From Morinoia aosen (Eukaryota; Arthropoda; Malacostraca; Amphipoda; Talitridae): 64,000 bases of DNA. The notes below the pieces were generated by a model, which had not been told where the DNA came from, made no database searches, and saw only the letters and a list, made by a program, of their open reading frames with translations. The translations under genes were made by a program, and so were the position numbers. The stretch lies in contig CM059574.1 of NCBI GenBank assembly GCA_030386875.1, positions 4,285,934-4,349,933 on the forward strand, read 5' to 3'. The number at the start of each line of letters is the position of its first letter. Positions within the stretch are counted from its first letter, which is position 1. Of the stretch, positions 32,901-45,292 are shown in pieces.

Positions 32901-35499
32901 GTCTACTGAACCGTAGCTAAACGATGTGCAGACTATCGCTGCTCACACCGTAGTATGCAGATAATTTCGAATGAGAGTGTTACAATTTCCGTTATCACTT
33001 ACACTTCATTCGATTTTCCTTTATTGTATAAATTTGAATGTAACCAGTGATTACAGCTTTGTTGACAAAGGTTACGGAATTGCGAGATCGTTTCCATGTG
33101 CTCTCGTTTTTGAAAATCTATTTGTCTACTTGACATTCCTCCTATTTGTTTACTTTATCTTGATAGAAGTTATTCTCCTGTCATATGATATTTTGGTTTT
33201 TACCGTATACTGATTTCCTTGATCTCCCGTTAGTCATGTGGCTCTTGTTTTTCTCTGTGCCAGCTTCATTGCCGTAGCACAAATATGAACAAACTCAGCC
33301 AGAAGTATTCTGATACAGAGCTGATTCTTTTATGCTAGGCGCTGATTCTTTGGAGCATGTTGACACGACTCATGCAGCTCTCTCATTGGCACAGTCCTGA
33401 TATGTCGGTTACTGTTCTACACTCTTCTGCCAATGAAATAGAACTGTGCTTACGCAAGAGTGCGCACACAATATCGATATCCTTAGCAGAATAATGTCTT
33501 TATTTTCATTGTGTGCGTCATATAATTAAAGACTTCATTCACTAGTAGGCTTCTTCTCTACTATGCTGCAATCGTGAGTTCATTTGGGAATATCTTCCTT
33601 TGATATCATATATAAAACTTCCTATGTGCACCGCCCTTGAATAACATCCTTTATCTTATGTAAAGAAATCAAAATATTCGGTTTAATTTACGTTGACCTG
33701 GCGTAAGGAGCAATTTACATATTCGGTGGTATTTCCATAGATTGTCGAAAAAGTCGGTTTACTGCAAAACTTGTTTAGTGGCCGTATATTTTCAACATTG
33801 ATTTAGCCCCTCAATTTCATTCAGGTTCCTCTATTAGAACTCAATTATGACTATCGCAATAAGTGCCCTCGGTTCCCACCGCTTTTGATTCTATCCGAGC
33901 GCCGATTGCTATATTTTAACTCTGACAGCGACTCGCGTCTGAGAAGTGCGCAGAAACGTATTGCATAATACCGTATTTTTGGAAGACTGCAAACTTATTA
34001 TTGTGGGTTGTCTTCTCTTCTATTTCTCATGTATTGTGGATGTATTTTCTTGCATTATAAGCCTGCGGTGTGTTCTTTATAGAGTAACTATATTTAGCTC
34101 AACATTTTTGTTTCTTTAGTTGATCGCGTGTTTGTGCTGTTACATCTTGTAATGTAAAACTTTACGAGGGTTGTCTTTGTTTTATTACAGACTTATTGCG
34201 GTGTCGGAGGTCAGTTCTTGTTATCAATAGTTTTGGTAAAATTTTCCTATATTCAATTACGATTTTTACGGTACATCGCTGAAATTTAGAATTCCAATTG
34301 TCGTGACGAAGTGAACCAAATTAAAATTTTAGTTATTTTGAATGAGCAATCTAAATTAGAATTCCAATTATTGTGTCGAAGCATTTCAATTAAGAATCAT
34401 TTGCGTCTGCTAGAGAAATTCACAGGTGCGATATTTAAATAGAAATCTGGCAGACACTGACAACGAATACAGTAAGTCTGTGTAGTGCGACAAAAAGCAA
34501 ATTTTCTGCTGGCATAGAAACTCATCGCTCAACATACAATTTCAAAATTAATTTTCTCACTTTTTCCTTATTTCCATCATAATTCTACCGTGGTAGTTGT
34601 TCCCATTTATTTTATTTTCAGTTATAGTCTTCTGTTCGGAATATTTTTCCACAGTTTATCTCCAACTGAAACTTCTTAAAATGATGCTAGTGTCTGATTT
34701 TTTCCGCTGTTTTCGTCCCTATTTTGTTCTCCAATAAATTTGGGGACCTATTCCCAGCTGTACATTTGGCTCGTTAGCGCATTTGAGCTTTGGGTGCTGG
34801 GCGCACCGCTGCCGTCTCACGCTGAGCGGAGCTAGCCAGCTTTTATTTGTGCATGAAGATTTTGTATCTCGGTGTTTATTGTTAAGTAAATAGAACGTAT
34901 TCATCGTTTGACCTCATGTGAAACGCACAAGTTCAGTTTCTTGCTCCCATGGGTTATGGGTGAGTATCCCTTTCTTTATGTAAATATGAAGTATCTCATA
35001 CTACTCTGAACTTTAGACTTGCATAGTTATAGACATAGGTACATGGTTCTTATTTTTGAGTATCTTATTTTAGTATAAATTTCAACTAAAATAATGGGCA
35101 GGTGATTATGTTCAAGTCGAAGCTTCTCATTTTAGACGCTGGAAATTAGTTATTTGTGTTTCATTTACTTTTTACAATTTAGTCTCTAATTTGCTTGTTG
35201 AGAATAATGTATATTGTTGGTCAAATTATCTTTCTTATTAGAAGTTTCTGTCATGACTCTTTATTTTATTCTATTCCGCGAGAAACAACCTATGATTCGA
35301 ACTACGTTCTACTGTAGTTCTAATTGATGTGTGTTAGCCTGAAAGGGTGTTTCCGTGCTTTTTAGGTCATCGTCGGCACCTCATGAACCTACTCGTTGAA
35401 GAAACTATATTAAGTTTTCAACTGCATTGTTTCTCCTTTAAACTTGATAGAAAAAGTGTGTCTGAAGCCCTGCAAAAGTTGACGCAGCGAGTGTTGCAG
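29971..35499. other. Large intron, remaining part; no gene recognised
   Basis: About 5.5 kb of T-rich and AT-rich DNA with only short chance frames. A degenerate GTGTGCAGGG(C/A)TGCTA phrase at 30494 recurs at 40308. No exon or transposon protein could be supported on either strand. Confidence 0.45.
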
Positions 35500-35602
35500 G
35501 TGAACGAGACACTCAACAAGCATCAGCTCTCGAACGGGCTGTGTGGGGGGTCACCGGCAGCAGGGCCGCCACACCCACCGTCTCCCGAAGCCCCTCTGCC
35601 CG
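35500..35602 (+). CDS. Probable POPDC C-terminal tail exon
   Basis: Starting after AG at 35498-35499 and ending at GTGAG (35603), this 103-base stretch reads VNETLNKHQLSNGLCGG then a Pro-rich run ending APLP plus one base. Its phase 0 start fits the exon ending KKLMQ at 12105; KKLMQV is how I recall insect Popeye proteins continuing here. The pyrimidine tract before this AG is poor. A second possible acceptor at 35452 would start KSVSEALQKLTQRV but would not be in phase with the 12105 donor. The donor phase (one base of Gly) matches the next exon exactly. If right, the intron is 23.4 kb. Tail sequences of this family diverge fast, so this remains an inference. Confidence 0.55.
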
Positions 35603-35608
35603 GTGAGT

Positions 35609-35665
35609 GGTAGCAGGGGGAGGAGCGTCACACTTGAGACCGTCGCTGGTTCAATACCCCACGAT
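35609..35665 (+). other. tRNA-like box B in intron (possible SINE fragment)
   Basis: GGTTCAATACC at 35651 matches the RNA polymerase III box B consensus, with a weak box A-like TGGTAGCAGGGG about 40 bases before it. No other part of a tRNA fold is evident. Confidence 0.25.
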
Positions 35666-36078
35666 GGCGCAAAGCTTTTGACGGAACAGCCAGCTCCTCT
35701 GGTGGTAGTAGAAAACGGAGAAGGCGGGTAGGAGAGCTTTCACTATCATTTCTTTTTTGCTCTAGAGAGTCGATGAAATATTTTAATTGCAATTGGTGTT
35801 GAGGAATAGAACAATCGATAAATATGTTTTCATTATGTTGACTGGACCACGTTGACACAGCATTTAGCGCGTTTCATGTTGACACGATTCCCACAAATTG
35901 TTTTAAAATAAAAGCACTCAGTAATGTTACATCGATGTATTCAATCACGTGCGTGCGAATGTTTGCACTTGCAAAAACACTTTTACCTATTGAATTCCAC
36001 ACGTGTGCGTATTGTCACACTCGCGCACATGCAGTACTGGGCGCGTGTACGTACTGAACAAATCGACCTGTTGTGCAG

Positions 36079-36285
36079 GAGTGTCGGTGGGGGGCTCAAG
36101 TGCCCCTCATCCCCCGGAGGGGCCGGCGGGGGACTGCCCAGATCCCGGAGTCGTGGACGATCTCTTCTTCTCGAGCAGCTGCACGAGTGAGAGCAAACCC
36201 CTGCTGGTGGCGCTGAGGAAACCCCCTCCGGACCAGGGGGGGCACACCCCCAGCATCACGTCCATCCTCACACGCCAGATAGCAG
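36079..36285 (+). CDS. Probable POPDC C-terminal tail exon 2
   Basis: A 207-base exon between AG (36077-36078) and GTGAG (36286), starting with the two bases that complete the Gly codon left by 35602. It reads VSVGGSSAPHPPEGPAGDCP, then GVVDDLFFSSSCTSESKPLL, then a KPPPDQ…PSITSILTRQIA end. It is Ser/Pro-rich, low in hydrophobics and GC-rich against AT-rich surroundings, as expected of a disordered cytoplasmic tail. It ends in phase 1, so at least one more exon follows and was not found. Its last 47 bases plus donor are duplicated just downstream. Phase agreement with the previous exon is strong; membership in the Popeye gene is likely but not proven. Confidence 0.65.
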
Positions 36286-36341
36286 GTGAGCCACACACCC
36301 CCAGCATCACATCCTCACACGCCAGACAGCAGGTGAGCCAC
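36286..36341 (+). repeat. Tandem duplication of exon end plus splice donor
   Basis: CACACCCCCAGCATCAC…CACACGCCAGA(T/C)AGCAG|GTGAGCCA occurs at about 36243-36292 and again at 36293-36340, 47 bases apart. The second copy carries a second intact donor (GT at 36333). Confidence 0.85.
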
Positions 36342-36724
36342 ACACCCCCGCAACGTGTACGCAACACACACGCAGCGTCACGGGTGTGTGAGGCGCCCAG
36401 TTCAGCTGGCGCAGCCAAACCTACGCCGCTTCTGACAGCTGCGCGAACACAACACAAAATGCTGCCTGCTCGTGACGTTTTTTGTTCAGTTAGCAATTTT
36501 CCACTCACTTTTTCCCTGGTTTTGGTGTCGAGTTCAATATGGTTTCTCGTTTTTTTTACGATCTGTTTATTTACTTACAATATAGAAATCAATTTAAACT
36601 GTTTGCTTTCGCCAATTTTTGCGGATTTTTTTATTTTTTGGCCGTATTAATTAGTTTCATTATTAGGAATTATTGTTTCCCTACCCTTATTTTGTTTTTG
36701 CATTTATTTTATCCCTGCTATTAT

Positions 36725-37060
36725 TGTTTCCTTCCACTTATTTTCCCTCTGCTGTTATTTTGATCCTACTCTTAATTTACCCCTGCTCTTATTTTGCCCT
36801 GCTCTTATTTTGATCCTGCCCTTATTTTGCCCCTGCTCTTATTTTGCCCCTGCTCATATTTTGCCCCTGCTCTTATTTTGCCCCTGCTCATATATTGCCC
36901 TTGCTCTTATTTTGCCCCTGCTCATATTTTGCCCCTGCTCTTATTTTGCCCCAGCCCATATATTGCCCTTGCTCTTGTTTTGCCCCTGCTCATATTTTGC
37001 CCCTGCTCATAGTTTGCCCCTGCTCTTATTTTGCCCCTGCTCATAATTTGCTCCTCTTAG
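36725..37060. repeat. Minisatellite, unit about 17 bp
   Basis: About eighteen copies of TTTTGCCCCTGCTC(T/A)TA with small variations. All three plus frames are open in parts, which gives misleading Pro/Leu/Cys-rich frames. Confidence 0.9.
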
Positions 37061-37228
37061 TGCTGTGCACTTGCGCATTTTTTTAGTGTTTAATTTTGTC
37101 GAGTCCGTGACGCAGACTTGACGCGCTCGACACACAGCCTCCAGTCTGCCGACGGCGGCGCTGACGAGGAAACTCTGATACTTTCCTCCACTGGTGACGA
37201 TCAGGCATGTGAGGCTTGATGGTGGTCA

Positions 37229-37378
37229 GGTGAGTCACTACCCTGAGGTTTGGTGAGTCATTACCCTGAGGTGTGGTGAGTCATTACCCTGAGGTAGGGT
37301 GAGTCATTACTCTGAGGTGGAGTGAATCATTACCCTGAGGTGGGGTGAGTCATTACCCTGAGGCGGCGTGAGTCAGTG
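37229..37378. repeat. Minisatellite, unit 23 bp
   Basis: Six to seven copies of GTGAGTCATTACCCTGAGGT plus three variable bases, with very regular spacing. Confidence 0.9.
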
Positions 37379-37589
37379 CTATTCATCATGGGATATGGAG
37401 AGTCACGTTGTTAAGTGATGACGAGTCATGCGAGCATCAGCCCACAAAATGAATACCTCATACCTACGGCCAGTCCGTACGACGCCTGCGATTGGAGTGC
37501 CGTGTGAGCGGTGGCCAGCGCTGAGGAGTCCAATGTCGTTCGGCAGCTCTGTGATACCTGAATGTAGACTGTAGAGGATGATTATATAA

Positions 37590-37940
37590 TATAAAGCGAT
37601 AGACCTCTCAGGGGTATAAAACTAGGGTATCTGGGGGAATTGGTCCTCCCAGTGGAAAATGTGAGGTTCCGAACTTTTTATTGTAGGAGGATTGGTTCAT
37701 ATTTTGTTAATGACTGTCTTTTCTAGGTTCACTTCTGTAGATTTCAGTGCCTACTATTTTCTTCTTCAATTTTAATCTTGTTTTATTAACTTATTTCCTA
37801 GCTTGCTGTTTCTTGAGTATGAACACATCTTGTGCTTAGATTTCCTGTTCCCTTGGCTCCATGCTAAATGATGCCTTCCTCCTTCCTCTCTTTGGAACAC
37901 TTTCGTTGAGGTTAGGGAGGTTTGAACCAACTTATCTAAT
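37590..37940 (+). repeat. Unclassified 350-bp interspersed repeat, copy 1
   Basis: Head (weakly preserved here): a GGGGTATAAAACTA…GGGAATTGG.CCTCCCAG-like block. Body: CAGTGCCTACTATTTTCTTC then a polypyrimidine stretch and CATCTTGTGCTTAGATT. Tail: TTAGGGAGGTTTGAACCAAC. The same order recurs in the copies at 43.7, 47.6, 61.0, 61.6 and 63.1 kb, all on the plus strand. No coding frame is conserved. Length and dispersal suggest a SINE or MITE, but no tRNA promoter or clear terminal repeat was found. Confidence 0.65.
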
Positions 37941-40900
37941 CAAGTGATGGTTAAAATATACGGTATTCTCTGGAGGGCAGTGTTGGCTTGACGAGGATGA
38001 TACGCTTGACTGAATTCACCTTCGACTATTTTTAGGAATTTGGTGCTATTGTTTGGATACATAGAACTTATTGATTTCACTTGAGAGCGAAGAAAGGGAT
38101 TACTGAGAGTGGCTGCTCGTGTCAGTGCATGTTGGGAAATGAGCGCGCTCTGGTGCCGTCCCTGTCATCCACTGCATAATCAGCATCACGTGTAGCAGGA
38201 GTCGGCTGTGAGTTTGGAGTTAAGCTTTCCTCTTCTTTTTGAGGGCTAAGTTTCTGCGTAGTGGAGGCTGGCATGCCGTGCGACTGTCGTCTTGCTCAAA
38301 TGTTGGTATTTTGATCTTCTTCTTTTCAGTTTTCGTCGCTCGTTCATGCCTTTGTCTCTGCATTTATTTTAGTCAATTTTATCCGGTTTAGTCTACAAAT
38401 GTGTTTTAGTTTTATACCCTTTTGATGGTTCTTATGTTCTTCGTCAGGGAAATTTAGGAGATTCTAACAGTTTAATAATACTAATACATGGGTTACAGCT
38501 GGAGTAATGAGTTTGAATTCCACTGTAGCATGCACAGAACTCATACCTGCGTAGATGTAACCGTGTGGACATACGAAGGCTTGATGTATTATGATGTAAA
38601 CAAAATCAGAGTTGTCAAAAAATTTATTCTTTCAGCCTGTAATGTTCTATTTTAATTCTTCGTAGCCCATTAGAGAACACGGAGCTCATAATTTGGGTTA
38701 TGGCACTTAGACAGCAGCAGCCACGTCTATGTTGACGCCTTGCCGTGTTCCAGCCGTGAGCGAAGGCGGGGCCTGGCGGCTCTGCAAAATAGAAGAACAC
38801 GAGCAAGAAACGCCGGTGTGACGACGTCTCAAGTTTAACGTCTAGCCCGCACGTCTTCATGATTCGACTGTGACACCAGCAGCGCCCAGATAATGAATGT
38901 TTTGAATTAATCTCATCTTATACGTGGCCCTTACGCATACTGGCCGTGTCGTCCTGCTTGCGCTTCGATCTTTACTCAAAGGTACTTGTCAAGCATGCGA
39001 GGGAGCCAGACATGAAGGACAAAGGCCAGAGATGATTGCCCAAACATTTTATACTTTAATTTCTTATTGAATGACGTGTGTGTCATCTGGTGAACCGTTG
39101 CAGAGCTTAGCTTTTTTGTGGCAAATTCCGTTTGACCCACGTTCCAAGCAGTGAAATACCCAGCGTTCTAAGAGAAACGCTGGTTAAGAGACATTAAGCT
39201 ACTTGGGAGCGTCTTTCAACGCAGCAGAAAATGTTGCGGTCGACGCTATTGTCCTGGTAACTTGTGAGGGAAACGATCTTCTTCTAACCCTATTCCACTC
39301 TCTCCATGGAGCAATATGTTAATCTTGTTCAACAGTTCCTCTCCTTCTGAAAAACGTATAATTCGGAGGCAGTGATCTCAAGACGGAATTCGGGTCAAGA
39401 GAATCCTAAAATCGCAAGGACAGTATCCTAGAAAAAATTTATGTGTAGCTCCAGGATTGATAATGAACGACAATGACCGCAACTAATCTCTCTCTCTCTA
39501 AAACCTCTCAATCAATGTGTCCAAATCAAAGCTTAGTGAGATATATTAGTGAAATTTACCCAAAGATAGAGGTGATGTGTGTTTTGCTGTGAGTCGGAGA
39601 CCGATTGAACGGACGAGTAGGCTGATTCCAGAACAATCTCATGCAGGGCATTACTTTAGTGATGAAGCTGACTCAAATACTGTGAATTTTTTTCTGTGGT
39701 GTCAAACCCATAAAACTATACACTGTTCCCAAGAGTACATGGAAAAATTCCACCCTGAACGTTTATTGTGAGTACAGCTCAGCAAAATACGTGAATTTAA
39801 GTGTGTACCCTAGAACCCCATCGAAGTATCGAGAATACCTTTAACTCCACGAAATCCAGCAGTTTTCCTCTAGTGCTGACATCTGAAGAAGTAATTTCTT
39901 TAAAATACGATATTTGTTAAAACAAGATAATAATCCATAAGGCCTGCCTTACGCTTACCCTTCGATTGCTTCCAGTTTTTCTCGCGGAAAATAGAAGTTG
40001 AGAAAGTTAACCTTTGAAGATGCCTTCAGCTCGCAGTGTACGCATAAATAAGTGTAAGTGAATAATTTCGTGTTAGTGTTACGTTAAAGAGAAACATTAC
40101 CTGCTTGTCTTATATACTGCGTATTGACTTAGTCCTGGTGCTCCTCCATACTATACATATTTGGAACGCTCCAGTTCGCTCAACGGTGAACTGACACTGG
40201 AACGTTAGTTTTCTGCAGTTGTCGTACTGAGGTCACAGCGATGAACTTCAACTTGATTCGTTTGTAGTTTACGAAACTTGTATGGGGTGATTCTTCAATA
40301 AACTGTGTGCAGGGATGCTAATGGCCCTATTATATATTTATTACTACTGATTTACTTCATTTTATTTTATAATCTCCTGTTGTGCTGTTTTTGTGTCTTT
40401 TGTGTACGCCATTTTTTAATCCTTGTCTGAAGATTTTTTTCTCTTTTTTGCCAGACGCATTGAATATCGATGGTTATTTAACATTGTTACTAGATTTTAT
40501 ACATTAACTGCGATCCAGATATGTACACTCCCTATAAAATTGTTAATATACTCCCATGTTAAATTATGCAGTAACCATGTCTTGATTTTGTTAATAACTG
40601 CGTGAACTAGTTAACAACATTTTTCATTTTTGAAACTACGGTTTTTATAAAGGCTAACGAATTCTTCTATTAATTTTCAATACAAATTACTAGATGAGCG
40701 AGGAAAAGATCATTCTTGGAAAAAGATCCTTCTATCGCGTGGATTAACCTAAGGGCGGCTGTGGAGAAATAACGTGTTGTTCTTTAATTATTTTCTCTTT
40801 CATATTCTTTAAAATGCGGGTAGGTTTAAATAGAATGGTGTCCCAAAAGTTGAGCCTTCTGTGAAGTAAATATGAAGAGTAGTTTTTATTATCAAAATTG

Positions 40901-43700
40901 GCTTCCCTCTCACGACTTTGGCTGGCCCGAACTGACAAATAAATGCTGTTATGCATTACCTAATATGAAGCTAAAAAATGCACACACCGTATGATAATGA
41001 ATGGAATATAGGGTGGCGTAGTTACAGTTGTCATGTCTATGCAGTTCAAATAAAAAATGTTGAAGTTTTGGTCAGTATGTCGATACAATATTTAAGTACT
41101 GCTGAAAAATATTCTTACAGATTTTGATGAGAACTTTTATACATTAAATTAAGATTGGTGGCTCTACTTGTGTTTCTTTTACGGCTCTTCTTTTGTAGAG
41201 CTCAGGACTGACCAAAAACTGTATCTTATTCTCAGTGAAAAATCCAAATCCTTATTCGAGTATTCATTGTTGCGCTGGTGTATATTAATAACGCATACGC
41301 TATTCTGTGTCGCGTTAGCTTATTTCTGAGATTCTATCGCGGAAGATTTCCGCTCCCCATCAGACTCTTAGTGTTGCCTTCTGTCCGGACAAGTCCTGCG
41401 ACCCAAAGCTGATTCGAATGCGTTGGTTTTAAGAATCCGCTTTTTTAAGGAGGCCTTGTCATCTTATTTATTTGTACTTTTATCTCTCGCAGAAGGACCT
41501 AACTTACCAGACAAACAATCTATTACGAGTGTTTTATTTCTTCCATCATAAGTTCCTTGAGATGCTTCCAACCTCGTTGTTGCTATGCCTTTGTGAATAT
41601 TGTTGTAACCACTTGGCTATCATAGTTCATTGTGTTATTTTTTGCTCCTCGTATAGAGATTGTGCACCACACTGTAAGTACCATGACTACGACGGCAAAG
41701 ACACGTATGCTGCAATGATATCATTGCATCATTCCGATTTCAGGTCTCTGCTACTCTGTCGTCCTATAATATCCCTCATGAAGAAGCGAGATTTTCTTCA
41801 AATTGTGTACAGTAGCGTAAAATTTTAAGGTTTTTTACAACCAAATATATAATAAGAAGTATATCATATTTCTTCTATTGTGTTTGTTTTACAATCGAGT
41901 TATTAATTCCTGATATCCGTCGACATCCGTCAACTCATTCGCTATTCCAAAGAAACGACCATTCCTTAGAATTCTCAACCCCTGCTCCCCTCACCTCCAT
42001 GTCATTTTCGACAATTTTGTCGTTCAGTACTTTTTGAATTACATACAGTTCTTGCCGTATTGTCTAGCAACATCTAGTAAATGTCGTCTGCTGTTAAAAA
42101 GTCCCTGTAAACGCTGTGATAGCTTTTGTTAAGGAACTTGTGGGGGGTCGGCGGTGCTCCGCTCTCTCCGTGCATTTCAGTAGTAGGCAAAGATCCTTTC
42201 TTTGTGTCTAAGATGTGCAGGAGCGTCATTGCTCGGACTCTTCTTCGAGATGAAGGCGTAGATAATTTGGGCGTTGGTTTTGAGTTGTGTACACTTTGTT
42301 AAAGAGTAGGGCTAAATTTCCTCATTGAGAGTCGCATTTTTTCAGGAAATATGTTTAATTCCTCGCCTAATTGAAACGTCAGGAAGGCTTTTTTGGCTTA
42401 GCTGAAAATAATTCGCAGAAATAGAACATTTTCCGATGTGTGAATAAGTCTTTGTAATATACTTTTACGCAAGAGCGATATGACCTATTTTTATTCGTTG
42501 CTTACTTCACTTTCGATGAAATCGGTTAGAGATTCACATATTTTGCTTGAATTTCACACCAGATTGTGTATGGGTCATATAGAGATGTGGCGGTTGTGTG
42601 TCTGTTGAAATTTCATGGGAACATTCATCAAAAAGCATGAAGTTCATGGACTAAATTTTTTAACTATTTTACATCGCCGTGTAGTACAGCTGGCAGCATG
42701 CAGCGCTTAACGTAGCCAAGTCTACTCAAAAAATTAACGCTGCCAGCTGTGCCATTACGTCATTTGAAGTCTAGTCTCAGAACCCCTCGCCCTTGTTGAT
42801 ATGTCCATGTTTCTCCGGACAGGATTCAATATTTGTATCCGAATACTCTCAAATAATTTAAATATTTGACACGAATTTCGCGGCATTTTATTTAAGGTAG
42901 TTCTTCTGAATCACAATTACACAACAATAATAGCGAGAGTAAAGAGAGCTGCATTACAGCTTCAGGATTTACCTGCCCGGACGTGTTCGAAGTGCTGTAA
43001 CTCGTACTTAACCCAAACCAAATCCAAGTGTGTACTTAATCGAAGTCCTACCCCAAAAACTTAGCATTTATTGCGTGAATGTTGAAGAAGTTATGCATAG
43101 TGATTTCCTAGGCTATCATTCAGAAGATTTTTGTTAGTAAATTCATGTCATACGGGAGATTCCTTCCCCCTAATGCGACCATTCGAGAATTTCTGTTAAG
43201 CGGGACAGGCAAAAATATAAAAATAGAAGATGCAAGCTCTTTGTGATGTAATGAGAAGAATTTTCCTCATTTACATGTCATGAGGACTTCGTAACCGTCA
43301 TAGATTTGATTGCCGAAACTCAACTTCATTGTTTCTATGCATCTACCGCATTCTGGATTTGAAGAGCCAACATTGAGATTGAAATGTATCAACCTGATTT
43401 GAGGAGAGCACCTTTTTATAATTTTTAGGATGTATATTGTCTTTTTATTTCCCGGGGATATTCGATGTTTTTTCCAGCAACTCTAAGCTCTAGTGATGGA
43501 GTCAGCCCTTGTTTACGTGTCTCGGGATCCGAATAATCAAGGCTCAGGGCCCGTACTTAATAACGTGACTTGTTTTGAGTTTGTCATTTGATCTATTCTG
43601 ATATTTTTACATCAAGATGTGAGAAGAGCAGCATACTTATGTAATTTTTTCATGGAGAAATTATTTTGCTTTACAGTAATGTTTTGTTTCTGATTTTTTT
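37941..43700. other. No gene recognised
   Basis: About 5.8 kb of AT-rich DNA. At 42689-42760 an inverted pair AGCTGGCAGC…GCTGCCAGCT could fold into a stem. Open frames up to 118 codons (41472-41828) show no recognisable domain. Confidence 0.4.
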
Positions 43701-44060
43701 TCACAACCCTTAGGACGTACAACTATTTTATCCATTGGAATCTGTACTCCAAGGGAGAAGTCGTGCGGTCCTGAGCGGATGGTTAGGTTAGCCTTCCTAC
43801 TATTGCAATGAAATGCGATTTTGATTTGCTACGGATCCGCTTTTTTTGCTTCACTGCTGTCCTTTTTCAGCTATCTTTCACTGTTTTCTTTCTGTCTTAC
43901 CGTTTCTATGAGCGGGGTTTTGGGCCACACCTTATGCATAAATTTCCCGTTTCCTTAATTCCATATTAAATAGTAACTTCCTCTTTCTCTCATGAGAACA
44001 CCTTTTTTTTCTTGTGGGTAGGAGGACTTGAACTAGCAAATGATCTATTTTAATTTACTC
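43701..44060 (+). repeat. Unclassified interspersed repeat, copy 2
   Basis: Same head (CCTTAGGACGTACAACTATT…GGGAGAAG…GTCCTGAGCGGATGGTTAGG), pyrimidine-rich body and tail (GGAGGACTTGAACTAGC) as the other copies. Confidence 0.65.
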
Positions 44061-44589
44061 TCATTCACATATCCTGATGAGCCATTTTTAGACCTACGAT
44101 TTCATTTTCCTTTTCGAATTGTGCAGTAACCTTACCACAAACTTACAATTAGTTCAGTGCTTTCATTTCTTTATTTATCCCCGTTCTCTTCAGTCGAAGT
44201 AAATTTTGGTTTCAGAGTTGATCATTCTGGAGGAATGGCTACAAAATTGGACTGAAATGAACGGTCGTTGTACTGTGACGTAAGAGCGTTCATTTTCTAT
44301 ATTTTGAATCGTATTATATATCGAATTACCAAATTAGTTACTGCTGCTCTTGTAACTGCATTGAACGCAGAATAAGTCTTTCTGCAGTAATGACTATATA
44401 AGCCTTCTCGATGTATCTGTTAATCCTGGGTTAGAATAGTTTTACTTGCTTGTGATTGAATACATATGTTTTCACCATGACTACCGTGTTCTTATTGTCC
44501 CATAATGTTAGCTGTAATGTTCTTCCTTCTACTCGGCCTAAACACTGAAGCCCACAGAATATATGCTGTCATGTTACCTCAGCTCTAGG

Positions 44590-44835
44590 TAGAGCTTTGG
44601 AACTTCTATCTTCCGTGTCCACTTTACTTCATACTGTTTTTATGCCTCCGTTGTCATCTCTTCTTTGTTTTTTCTTCCTCTTTCTTCCCAACTTACTGTT
44701 TCTATGCACGGGATATTCTATACGTAAACACATAGATTCTACTGTCACAACCCTTAGGACGTACAACTATTTTATCCATGGGAATCCGTACTCCAAGGGA
44801 GAAGTTGTGCTGTCCTGAGCGGATGGTTAGTCGGA
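44590..44835 (+). repeat. Unclassified interspersed repeat, two abutting fragments
   Basis: Body fragment (44590-44750) followed by a second head (44754-44830) that is nearly identical to the head at 43701: both contain CCTTAGGACGTACAACTATT and GTCCTGAGCGGATGGTTAG. Confidence 0.6.
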
Positions 44836-45292
44836 TCCCTTCGCTCTCGTGAGATCGTATTTATTATAGCTAGGAAGTTGTAATCTAATCAAAATACTTA
44901 TGATAATTACTGAAATCTGGTTCAAATTTTATGAGCGTTGAATGATTAGAATTTAACTTGAAGCACACTTCTCTATATCGGTTTACTATTTTAGTGTAAT
45001 CGGTGGTTTTCAGAAATATCGCTATTGATCGCTCCGTTAAACGACGTCGTTATAATTATAATAGTTTTTAATGTCTTTAACTATGGGGGAGAGAGAAAGA
45101 ATTGGGAGCACTTAGAGTGAAAGAGTCAGTTCTTTAAACTCTTCTTTATGGCCTCTTTAGACGATGCATCATAGATACTCAAAAGAGTCGCAAGTGCTGC
45201 ATGAGTTTGCTTATCTGTGCTGCATGGGCTTGTAGACGGCATTCTGCACTCTGCAGCCGAGCAAGTGAGAGAAGCACGGATGGCGGTCAGTT

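Noticed and set aside
35609..35665. tRNA gene
   Set aside because: Only a box B-like sequence is convincing; no cloverleaf, and it sits inside an intron. Kept only as a weak SINE hint.
36794..37086. Plus-strand Pro/Leu/Cys-rich repeated frames
   Set aside because: Three overlapping frames across a 17-bp minisatellite; low-complexity artefact.
41472..41828. 118-codon plus frame
   Set aside because: Cys/Leu-rich with no domain, AT-rich codon use and no splice borders; most likely chance.
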